Positions 43,458-50,799 of a DNA stretch of 64,000 nucleotides are shown here, one piece after another; positions within the stretch are counted from its first letter, which is position 1, and each line of letters opens with the position of its first letter. Source of the DNA: an uncultured Corynebacterium sp. (GTDB taxonomy: Bacteria; Actinomycetota; Actinomycetes; Mycobacteriales; Mycobacteriaceae); contig CALUCD010000002.1 in assembly GCA_943914465.1 (NCBI GenBank), positions 248,001 through 312,000 of the forward strand, written 5' to 3'. The notes under the pieces were generated by a model. It saw only the letters and a program-made list of their open reading frames with translations, was not told where the DNA came from and searched no databases. The position numbers and the translations under genes are program-made.

Positions 43458-44707
43458 GGCGTCAGCACATCCTTGCCCACCCAGGGCCGAAGCGCTGCAG
43501 GTACCACAACCGAGCCATCGGCCTGCTGGTGGTTTTCCAAAATGGCGACCAGCCAGCGGGTAGTGGCCAGTGTGCCGTTCAAGGTCGCGGCGGTGCGGGT
43601 TTTGCCGTTTTCATCCCGGTAGCGCGTATTCAAGCGACGCGCCTGGAAGGTGGTGCAGTTGGAGGTGGAGGTCAGCTCGCGGTAGGTGTTTTGGGACGGC
43701 ACCCACGCCTCGGTGTCGAACTTGCGGGCAGCAGACGAGCCAAGGTCCCCGGCGGCGACGTCGATCACGCGGTAGGGAACCTCAACGAGTGAGAGCATCT
43801 CGCGTTCCAGGTTGAGCAGACGCTGGTGCATCGCCTCGGCATCCTCGGGTTTGCAGTAGGCGAACATTTCAAGTTTGTCGAACTGGTGGACACGCAGGAT
43901 GCCTTTGGTGTCCTTGCCGTAGCTGCCAGCCTCGCGCCGGAAGCAGCTCGACCACCCGGCGTAGAGCAGCGGGCCGTTCGAAAGGTCAATGATCTCGTCG
44001 CTGTGGTAACCAGCCAGCGCCACCTCGGAGGTGCCAACCAGGTAGAGCTCATCGCGTTCAAGGTAGTAAATCTCGTCGTCGTGCGCGTCGAGGAAGCCGG
44101 TGCCGGCCATGATCTCCGGGCGCACAAGCACCGGCGGGATGATGACCTTGAACCCCGCTTCGCGCGCTTTTTGAGCAGCGAGCATGAGCATGCCCAGCTG
44201 CATCCAGGCACCATCGCCCACGAGGTAGTAGAAGCGTGCACCGCCGACTTTCGCGCCGCGGGCCATGTCGATGATGCCAAGGCCCTCGCCGAGGTCCAGG
44301 TGGTCTTTCGGCTCGAATTCGAACTCCGGCACATCGCCGACGTGTTCAAGGACGACAAAATCTTCCTCACCGCCAGCGGGCGCGCCTTCGATCGGGTTGG
44401 GGATGGCCACCTGCAGGCGCGCGACTTCCGCTTCCGCGGCCTGCTTGTGTTCTTCTGCGGCCTTGACGCGGGCCTTGAGCTCGTTGGAGCCTTCCAGCAG
44501 CGCGGGGCGATCTTCAGGTGCGGCTTGACCAATCTTTTTGCCGAACGCGTTCTGCTCGGCGCGCAGCTCGTCCGCGGTCTGGATGGCCGCGCGGCGAGTG
44601 TCGTCTGCCGTGAGCAGCTGGTCTACCAGGCCCGGGTCTTCCCCGCGGGCAACCTGCGACTGGCGGACGGCCTCGGGGTTCTCGCGCACACTTTTGAGAT
44701 CGATCAC
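43454..44707 (-). CDS. serS: Seryl-tRNA synthetase
   Basis: 417 residues, class II aminoacyl-tRNA synthetase charging tRNA-Ser (and tRNA-Sec where present). The N-terminal coiled-coil arm (about 25-105) is followed by the catalytic domain with motif 2 SSCFRREAGSYGKDT and motif 3 LNGTLATTRWLVAILENHQ. The start MIDLKSVRENPEAVRQSQ is typical. It is the first gene of the serS-plsC-HAD operon and divergent from the FarR-type gene, with which it shares a 128-nt regulatory region. Confidence 0.97.
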   Translation of the reverse strand: MIDLKSVRENPEAVRQSQVARGEDPGLVDQLLTADDTRRAAIQTADELRAEQNAFGKKIGQAAPEDRPALLEGSNELKARVKAAEEHKQAAEAEVARLQVAIPNPIEGAPAGGEEDFVVLEHVGDVPEFEFEPKDHLDLGEGLGIIDMARGAKVGGARFYYLVGDGAWMQLGMLMLAAQKAREAGFKVIIPPVLVRPEIMAGTGFLDAHDDEIYYLERDELYLVGTSEVALAGYHSDEIIDLSNGPLLYAGWSSCFRREAGSYGKDTKGILRVHQFDKLEMFAYCKPEDAEAMHQRLLNLEREMLSLVEVPYRVIDVAAGDLGSSAARKFDTEAWVPSQNTYRELTSTSNCTTFQARRLNTRYRDENGKTRTAATLNGTLATTRWLVAILENHQQADGSVVVPAALRPWVGKDVLTP

Positions 44708-44799
44708 GCCTGTTTACTCTACAGTGTGCCCCCGACACAGCCCGGTGACGCACGCGCGCCCACAAATCACCGCCCATAAACCACCGTCAACAAACCACC

Positions 44800-44828
44800 T
44801 AGACTGGTAATAACCACCCGGGTACGAT
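44800..44828 (+). promoter_or_regulatory. farR promoter with dyad operator
   Basis: TAGACT (44800-44805), a 17-nt spacer and TACGAT (44823-44828) precede GTG 44836 by 7 nt. The dyad TGGTAATAACCA (44805-44816) sits between the two hexamers, as expected for autorepression by a GntR protein. AACCACC is also directly repeated at 44779, 44793 and 44812. Confidence 0.55.
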
Positions 44829-44835
44829 GGGGTCC

Positions 44836-45600
44836 GTGATCACTGACGGCCCGGTACCCAAGCACGCGCAGCTGCGCGCAATCCTGGAACGGCGCTGCGT
44901 TGAAGAGCTCAAACCCGGCGATGCACTCCCCGGAGAACGCGCATTGGAAGAGGAGTTCGGCGTCTCTCGGATTACGGTACGCCGCGCGATTGGGGACTTG
45001 GTCAACGACGGCGTCCTGCGGCGCGTGCGCGGCAAAGGCACTTTCGTCGCCCCCGCAGCACTGGTCGGACGCACGTATGTCACCAGCCTGAGCGACCAGA
45101 TGCGTCTCCAAGACGTGGAGGCCACGTCAACCATCCTTACCTCTGCCATCGAGGCCGCGCCCCCTGACGTTGGGCGTTTCTTCGACACCGATCCCCACAC
45201 TGCCCACGTGCATCTGCGGCGCCTGCGTTTGGGTGATGGCGAACCGTACGCGGTCGATGATGCGTGGTACAACGCCGAACTTGTCCCCGACCTGCTCGAC
45301 CACGACCTCACCCAGTCCGTCTACTCGGTGCTGGAGAGCACCTACAACCTGGACATCACGGACGCTGAACAGAGCGTCACCGCGCGCAATGCAGACCCCT
45401 CGCAGGCCACGCTTCTCGACGTCGCCCCCACCACCGCTCTCCTCCACGTCATCCGCCAGGCGCGCAGCGGGCAGCTGAGTGTAGAGTATTGCGCATCGAT
45501 CTACCGTACTGATAGGTACCGGTTGCGAGCCCGGGTTGCCAGACAACTCACAGCGACCCCTATAGGGTCCCCACCATTCGACGACACCAATCAGGAATAA
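44836..45600 (+). CDS. farR: GntR/HutC-family regulator, FarR-like
   Basis: 254 residues from GTG 44836; an ATG at 44827 overlaps the -10 hexamer, so I prefer the later, leaderless start. The N-terminal winged helix GERALEEEFGVSRITVRRAI is followed by a UTRA ligand domain (about 90-245). FarR in C. glutamicum lies next to serS and links amino-acid synthesis regulation. The symbol is given because of neighbourhood and fold; the ligand is unknown. It is followed after 8 nt by the septum-formation-domain gene, probably co-transcribed. Confidence 0.75.
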   Translation: MITDGPVPKHAQLRAILERRCVEELKPGDALPGERALEEEFGVSRITVRRAIGDLVNDGVLRRVRGKGTFVAPAALVGRTYVTSLSDQMRLQDVEATSTILTSAIEAAPPDVGRFFDTDPHTAHVHLRRLRLGDGEPYAVDDAWYNAELVPDLLDHDLTQSVYSVLESTYNLDITDAEQSVTARNADPSQATLLDVAPTTALLHVIRQARSGQLSVEYCASIYRTDRYRLRARVARQLTATPIGSPPFDDTNQE

Positions 45601-45608
45601 TCGCTGGC

Positions 45609-46973
45609 ATGGTTTCACGCTCTGCATCCTCAAGCAGTTCATCGAGCGACCGCTCGAGCAGGCTTTCTTCCCGCAGCGCCAAAGATTCAGGCGGGTCTAC
45701 CCGCATCATCTCGGGTGGCGTTGCATCCGACCCTGAACAAGAAACAGGGGAATTTCCCGCAGCGAGCTCCCAGGCGAGTGCCACGCCGGGGAGCACGAAA
45801 GCGGGCAGCACCAAGCTCAGCGATCTCAACACCCGCGCCTCTCAATCAACCCCCAACGCGGATTTCGCTGCAGGCGGCGGTGATAAGGACGGGAACGGCT
45901 CTGGAAATAAATCCGGAAATAAGTTCAGTCTGAGCTCACTTCGCTCCGTGTCTCGCGCCACGGCAATACGGGTGCTTCTCGTTGCGGTGCTCGCCGGCGC
46001 AGTTGGTCTGACCTCGTACAAATACGTCTCTGACGGGATCGAGTCCGAGGAAGCTGAAAACGCAACCCAGACGTCCACAGTGGAGGCGCCGAAGGAAACT
46101 AAAGGGCACGATAAGGGCGCGAACAACGACAGCCCCGTGCCGTTTACCACTGCGGACCAGGGCTCGTGCCTGACGTGGGACGTCGCCGAAGACGGCACGA
46201 TCTCGCACTTTGAGCAGGCCGATTGTGCCGGACCGCACCGGTTCGAGGTTGCCCAGCGCGAGGATCTGGCGACGTATCCGACCTCCGAGTTCGGCCCCGA
46301 CGCGGCGATGCCGAACCAAACCCGCCAGGCCCAGCTGCGTGAGGAGCTGTGCGGTGCCGCAACCGTGCGCTACCTTGACGGGCGCTACGACCCATCCGGG
46401 CGCTACTCTATCGCGCCGATTCTTCCACCGGCGCCGTCGTGGGAGCGCGGCGATCGCACCATGCTGTGTGGTCTGCAGGAAACGGATCGCGCGGGCGAGC
46501 CAATCCTCACCTCGGGCAGGGTCGCCGAGCAGGATCAGTCACGTGCGTTTGATGCTGGCCAGTGCGTGACCATTGACAGCTCGAACACCCTCACCTTGGT
46601 CGACTGCGGTGAGCCGCACCACCTAGAAATCACACAGCGGGTAGACCTTGCGCCTGTGTTCCCGGATCACACCCCGTCGATTGAAGAGCAGGACGGCCAC
46701 CTCAGCAGTGTGTGCACCGCAGCTGCAGAGGAGTATCTCGGCGGTGAGGAAAACCTCTACCAGGTCGCCCTGCAATCGTTCTGGACAACGCAAAAAGCCG
46801 CCTCGTGGGAGGGTGGTTCCCGCACGGTCAACTGCGCACTTGTGTTCTCCCGCGATGACGGGCAGTTCGCGGATCTGGTCGGCTCGGCAACCGCGGGGCG
46901 CGATCAGTTGCGTATCGACGGTCTCGCCCCGCCCGAGCGGCCAGAACGCCGCCCCTTGCGCGACGCGCAGTAA
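45609..46973 (+). CDS. Septum-formation-domain membrane protein (Rv3835-like)
   Basis: 454 residues. A Ser-rich, low-complexity cytosolic N-terminus (1-110) leads to one membrane segment (118-137, AIRVLLVAVLAGAVGLTSY). The exported part contains two repeats of the septum-formation domain: SCLTWDVAEDGTI...ADCAGPHRFEVA and CVTIDSSNTLTLVDCGEPHHLEI, each with the paired cysteines and CxxPHxxE pattern. Role unknown beyond this family name. It has the same order relative to serS and the zincin-like gene as Rv3834c-Rv3836. The ribosome site is weak (AGGA 13 nt upstream), and it may depend on coupling with farR. Confidence 0.82.
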   Translation: MVSRSASSSSSSSDRSSRLSSRSAKDSGGSTRIISGGVASDPEQETGEFPAASSQASATPGSTKAGSTKLSDLNTRASQSTPNADFAAGGGDKDGNGSGNKSGNKFSLSSLRSVSRATAIRVLLVAVLAGAVGLTSYKYVSDGIESEEAENATQTSTVEAPKETKGHDKGANNDSPVPFTTADQGSCLTWDVAEDGTISHFEQADCAGPHRFEVAQREDLATYPTSEFGPDAAMPNQTRQAQLREELCGAATVRYLDGRYDPSGRYSIAPILPPAPSWERGDRTMLCGLQETDRAGEPILTSGRVAEQDQSRAFDAGQCVTIDSSNTLTLVDCGEPHHLEITQRVDLAPVFPDHTPSIEEQDGHLSSVCTAAAEEYLGGEENLYQVALQSFWTTQKAASWEGGSRTVNCALVFSRDDGQFADLVGSATAGRDQLRIDGLAPPERPERRPLRDAQ

Positions 46974-47025
46974 CTTTGATTAAAAAAGCAGTGACGCGCA
47001 GTACGCGATGGTGTGAGGTGCGGCC

Positions 47026-47373
47026 ATGACCCCGGTGAGCCAGGACGAGTTTGAGGAGATGATCAACTCCGCCCTGGACACCATCCCGGAGCAGTTCGCA
47101 CGCCACATGACCAACCTGGTCGTGCTCGCGCGTGACTTTAACGAGGACAACCCCACCCTGCTGGGTCTATTTGAAGGTGTCCCCCTGCCCGAGCAGCACG
47201 CGAACCACACCGGCTATCTGCCCGACGCTGTATTCATATACAAAGAGGCCCTGGAGGCGATCTGCGAGGACGCCGACCAACTGCGCGAGGAAGTCACTGT
47301 GACGGTACTCCACGAGGTGGGGCACTACTTCGGGCTTGAGGAGCACGAACTCCACGAGCTCGGCTGGGGGTAG
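47026..47373 (+). CDS. Minimal zincin-like metallopeptidase-family protein (Rv3836-like)
   Basis: 115 residues with the zinc-binding VTVLHEVGHYFGLEEHELHELGW at the C-terminus (HEVGH plus a third downstream ligand region). It is the short MMP-like family (about 115-130 residues) with unknown substrate. GAGGTG lies 7 nt before ATG 47026. The final 49 nt overlap the convergent 3' end of pheA, which is unusual; see the pheA entry. Confidence 0.85.
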   Translation: MTPVSQDEFEEMINSALDTIPEQFARHMTNLVVLARDFNEDNPTLLGLFEGVPLPEQHANHTGYLPDAVFIYKEALEAICEDADQLREEVTVTVLHEVGHYFGLEEHELHELGWG

Positions 47374-48188
47374 CGCGGCCAGGAGCCAAGGAACCGCACC
47401 CAGGTCGCGCGCTGTTCAACGGCCGTCAGCGCCTCGGCTATGGCGGCGTCGTCGCGGTGACCGATCAGGTCAACGAAGAAGTTGTAGGTGTTCGGCACTG
47501 TGCGCGTCGGGCGGGATTCAATGCGCGACAGGTCCACCCCGCGGGAGGCGAACTCCTGCAGCACCGCCACCAACGTGCCTGGCTCGTTCGGGGTTTGAAA
47601 CACCAGCGACGTGCGGTCCGCCCCGGTACGCGCAGGTGGTGCCCCCGCAGACCCGACCAGTGCGAAGCGGGTACGCGCGGTGGCCACATCGGCAACACCT
47701 CGGGCGTGGATTTCTAGACCGAACAGTTCGGCTGCGCGTTCCGGGGCGGCAGCTGCATCCGCCTCGCCCTCTGCGACCAGGCGCGCAGCGGCGGCGTTGG
47801 AGGACGCGGCGACGAACTCGGCCTGCGGCGCGTGCTCGCTGACCCACTGCTTGACCTGTTGGTATGCGACTGGGTGGGTGGTGAAACGGGTGGCGTCGAC
47901 AAGCGAGAAGCCCGGGCGCGTCATGATAGCGAACGCGATTGCGAGCTCTGTCTCTGCGAAAATCTGCACCCCCGGCGCATCCACGAGCGCATCTGAGGTG
48001 GAGGTCACCGCCCCGTCGACGGAGTTTTCCACGGCGACGACGGCGAAGTCGGCTTCCCCGGCGCGCACGGCAGCGAGTGCGGCGGCAGGTGCGTCAACCG
48101 GCACGTATTCGGGCGCGGGCAGGTCGAAGCGGCGGGCAGCCTCTTCGGTGAAGGTGCCAGCCGGGCCGAGGTAGGCGATGCGCGTCAT
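47325..48188 (-). CDS. pheA: Prephenate dehydratase
   Basis: 287 residues from ATG 48188 (MTRIAYLGPAGTFTEEAA); a GTG nine nt upstream is possible. It converts prephenate to phenylpyruvate for phenylalanine synthesis. The catalytic domain contains VVAVENSVDGAVTST and VTTHPVAY-type FTTHPVAYQQVKQW. The ACT regulatory domain has TSLVFQTPNEPGTLVAVLQEF and the phenylalanine-binding RIESRPTR. After RFLGSWPRY the tail (PQPSSWSSCSSSPK) is encoded antisense to the end of the zincin-like gene and does not look like a native PheA ending. In relatives a phosphoglycerate-mutase-like gene lies here; its loss may have joined the two 3' ends. Confidence 0.93.
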   Translation of the reverse strand: MTRIAYLGPAGTFTEEAARRFDLPAPEYVPVDAPAAALAAVRAGEADFAVVAVENSVDGAVTSTSDALVDAPGVQIFAETELAIAFAIMTRPGFSLVDATRFTTHPVAYQQVKQWVSEHAPQAEFVAASSNAAAARLVAEGEADAAAAPERAAELFGLEIHARGVADVATARTRFALVGSAGAPPARTGADRTSLVFQTPNEPGTLVAVLQEFASRGVDLSRIESRPTRTVPNTYNFFVDLIGHRDDAAIAEALTAVEQRATWVRFLGSWPRYPQPSSWSSCSSSPK

Positions 48189-48220
48189 GCGTTCCACGCT
48201 ATCGCAGCTACAGTTGCCGC

Positions 48221-48976
48221 ATGCGCAGGCGTTTGATTACCGAAGTTGTGCTCATCCTCGCTGTCACCTTCGGCGGCTCCGGCGTCCGCGCCGTGTTGCG
48301 TCTGGTGGACTCGCTGCTTACTGCCCCGCTCAATGAGCAGAGCACCACGCTTATCGACGCCGCCTCCACCACCACCTGGCTCGACCTCGCCCTCCAGGCC
48401 ACCAGCGCCTTGACGCTCATCGGGTGGGGCGGGCTGGCGTGGTACCTGCTGCGCGTGTCGTGGTGTTGGCCGTCGTGGAAAAACGTCGCGCGCGGGGCCG
48501 GGTTCGCCGCACTCATTGGGTTGCCCGGGTTGGCGCTCTACATCGCCGGGGTGCATTTGGGGCTGAGCAAGGTGGTGGTGCCGGCGACAGAGGCGGTGCA
48601 GATCCCAACGTCAGTGATCTGGGCGTTTGCCAACGGCTTTGGCGAGGAGGTCGTGGTGGTCATGTACCTGCTGATTCGTCTTCGCCAGCTGGGGTGGAAA
48701 CCGTGGCAGGCGATCGCGGCGTCCTCGGTGCTGCGCGGGTCCTACCACCTGTACCAAGGGGTCTCTGCCGGCGTGGGCAATCTGGTGATGGGGCTGGTGT
48801 TCGCGTACTACTTCCACCGCGGATCGCGTGAATCGCGCAGCGCGCCTGGGGAGCCTGCCGAGCCTGGAGAGCACGAGACCAAGCGCGTTTGGCCGCTGGT
48901 CATCGCCCATTTCCTCATCGATGCGGTGGCCTACATCGCCTACCCGTTGTTGGATCTATCGTTTCTCGGCATTTAG
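48221..48976 (+). CDS. CPBP-family intramembrane metalloprotease
   Basis: 251 residues, six or more hydrophobic segments. The CPBP (Abi) motifs are present: GFGEEVVVVMYLL (EE pair; the usual Arg after EExx is replaced by Val), SVLRGSYHLYQG (RxxxH), and HFLIDAVAY. This group includes Rce1-like prenyl proteases and self-immunity proteins; the target here is unknown. ATG 48221 is 32 nt from the divergent pheA start, so the two share a very short promoter region. Confidence 0.82.
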   Translation: MRRRLITEVVLILAVTFGGSGVRAVLRLVDSLLTAPLNEQSTTLIDAASTTTWLDLALQATSALTLIGWGGLAWYLLRVSWCWPSWKNVARGAGFAALIGLPGLALYIAGVHLGLSKVVVPATEAVQIPTSVIWAFANGFGEEVVVVMYLLIRLRQLGWKPWQAIAASSVLRGSYHLYQGVSAGVGNLVMGLVFAYYFHRGSRESRSAPGEPAEPGEHETKRVWPLVIAHFLIDAVAYIAYPLLDLSFLGI

Positions 48977-49043
48977 CCCCGAACAGCGGCGCGCCCCACT
49001 CCGACGGCCCCTTCCGGCGAAACCACAGCAGTTGACGAATGTG

Positions 49044-49072
49044 TTACATTTGCCGCCGAAACGCGCTATACA
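49044..49072 (+). promoter_or_regulatory. Promoter of the LCP gene (leaderless type)
   Basis: TTACAT (49044-49049), a 17-nt spacer and TATACA (49067-49072) lie 8 nt before ATG 49081, with no ribosome site between. An upstream in-frame GTG at 49039 lies inside the promoter and is rejected as the start. Confidence 0.55.
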
Positions 49073-49080
49073 CTGTCCGC

Positions 49081-50502
49081 ATGCCTCCGATTAATCCAAT
49101 GGCCCACTCGAACGACCCCAGGGACAACCTGGGCGACTACGTGCTGGGCAAGGACGGAAAACCGGTGGTTGACCGGTACGGTCGCCCCGTGCGCCGCCGG
49201 CCTGCGCAGGGCCGCGCGCAGAACGCAGACGCACGGGCGACCGACGCTGCCAGCAGGGCCACTGATGATCGGCGAGCTGACGCTGACGCACCGCGCAGCG
49301 CACCCGAGCGGGAATTTACACGCGTCGAACCAACCCGCACCCCGCAACGCGAAACACCCCGGGAAGACACGCGCTACGAGGCGCTGCCGCAACGACAACC
49401 CGAGCGCGTCACTGAGCGCCCCAGGCAGCAGATGCCACGCCAGGAGTACCAGCCGCGACGTGTGCCCGAGCGGCCTGCCCAGCAGTACGCCACCCAGTAT
49501 GAGCAGCGCGGCTATGATCCCCGCGGCTACGACCCGTACGCGCCGCAGTACCAGCCCGAGGTGCCGACGCATGTCTCGGGCGGGGAAGGGAGGCGGCCGA
49601 GGCGTCGAAAAGCGAAAGCCCCAGGTTGTCTCGCACTGCTGACCACGCTGATCGTGCTCATCGTCGCCGGCACACTGTTTATGGATTCGCGCCTCACACG
49701 TATCGACGCGCTACCCACCACCCAAATCCCCAACACCTCAGGCACCAACTGGCTGCTCGTCGGCTCAGATTCCCGAACCGGGATGAGCGAAAAAGACGCA
49801 GAGCGCCTCGGCACCGGCGGTGACATCGGTTCCTCGCGCACGGACACAATCATGCTGCTGCACCTGCCTACCACCGGCAGCGCAACACTGGTTTCCATCC
49901 CGCGCGACTCCTACGTGGAGGTGCCGGGCTATGGGTATGACAAGGTCAACGCAGCATTCGCCTACGGCGGGCCGAAACTGCTCGCCTCCACGGTTGAGCA
50001 GGCAACAGGGCTGCACATCGACCGCTACGCTGAAATCGGCATGGGCGGGCTCGCCAACGCGGTGGATGCCGTCGGTGGGGTCGAAATCTGCGTGAAAGAA
50101 GCGATCAACGACCCGCTGGCCAACCTCAACGTGCAGCCCGGCTGCCAAGAGATGGACGGCGCCACCGGCCTCGGCTACGTGCGTACCCGCGCCACCGCGC
50201 AGGGCGACCTCGACCGAGTTGAACGCCAGCGCGAATTCCTCGCCGCGCTCATGGACAAGGTCACATCACCTGCGGTATTGGTGAACCCGATCCGGATGAT
50301 CTCGCTCGCCTGGACAACGCCAACACTGTTCGCCGTCGGCCAAAACGACCACATCTGGAACCTCGCCCGCATCCCACTAGCTATGCGCGGCGGGCTGGAA
50401 ACGAAGACCATTCCAGTCGGCGGGTTCATGGACACCGAGGTCGGCAGCGTCGTCGTGTGGGATGACGCCGGCGCGCAGCAACTGTTCGACTCCCTGCGGT
50501 AG
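49081..50502 (+). CDS. LytR-CpsA-Psr (LCP) phosphotransferase
   Basis: 473 residues from ATG 49081; a second Met six residues on is possible. A long, Arg/Pro/Gln-rich cytosolic N-terminus (about 1-175) precedes one membrane segment (CLALLTTLIVLIVAGTLFM), then the extracytoplasmic LCP domain: LLVGSDSRTGM, SSRTDTIMLLHLP, SIPRDSYVEVPGYGYDKVN and YVRTRATAQGDLDRVERQREF, which contain the pyrophosphate-binding Arg/Asp set. LCP proteins in corynebacteria attach arabinogalactan to peptidoglycan. It is transcribed alone, and repeat copy D follows its stop. Confidence 0.93.
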   Translation: MPPINPMAHSNDPRDNLGDYVLGKDGKPVVDRYGRPVRRRPAQGRAQNADARATDAASRATDDRRADADAPRSAPEREFTRVEPTRTPQRETPREDTRYEALPQRQPERVTERPRQQMPRQEYQPRRVPERPAQQYATQYEQRGYDPRGYDPYAPQYQPEVPTHVSGGEGRRPRRRKAKAPGCLALLTTLIVLIVAGTLFMDSRLTRIDALPTTQIPNTSGTNWLLVGSDSRTGMSEKDAERLGTGGDIGSSRTDTIMLLHLPTTGSATLVSIPRDSYVEVPGYGYDKVNAAFAYGGPKLLASTVEQATGLHIDRYAEIGMGGLANAVDAVGGVEICVKEAINDPLANLNVQPGCQEMDGATGLGYVRTRATAQGDLDRVERQREFLAALMDKVTSPAVLVNPIRMISLAWTTPTLFAVGQNDHIWNLARIPLAMRGGLETKTIPVGGFMDTEVGSVVVWDDAGAQQLFDSLR

Positions 50503-50799
50503 GAAAGCGTTTGGGGGCATGCAGCTTTTCGACGCCCACCTCCTGGGACATCGCTGCCCACTGGCACCGGCACCGCGAACGGTGGTCAACCTACCCATCC
50601 CGGGCTAGAGGGTCGATTGACCTCCTAGCCCGGGATGACTTGGCCGCAACACCAGTCACAGCCGACCTGGGTTAACGAGAAATGAAAAGAATCTTGGGCT
50701 AGGAGATCAATTAAACCTACTAGCCCAAGATGCTGCGCGCCGGCCTGCGCGACCGCCTACGTGACCGCGCTGAAAGGGGTTATCCGCTCCTGAAGACTG
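50503..50799. other. Convergent intergenic region with repeat copy D
   Basis: Between the LCP stop and the AGCS symporter stop lie 297 nt without a gene. It contains the complete composite repeat D (50597-50731), which could terminate transcription from both sides. The flanks show nothing further that I can name. Confidence 0.6.
50597..50731. repeat. Complete composite inverted-repeat element, copy D
   Basis: Hairpin 1 is 50597-50636 (ATCCCGGGCTAG / CTAGCCCGGGAT, 16-nt loop). Hairpin 2 is 50691-50731 (ATCTTGGGCTAG / CTAGCCCAAGAT, 17-nt loop). The spacer is exactly 54 nt, as in copy C. The variable stem bases differ between hairpins but pair within each, that is, they co-vary. Loop 1 extends the stem (GGTC/GACC). 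Confidence 0.88.
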
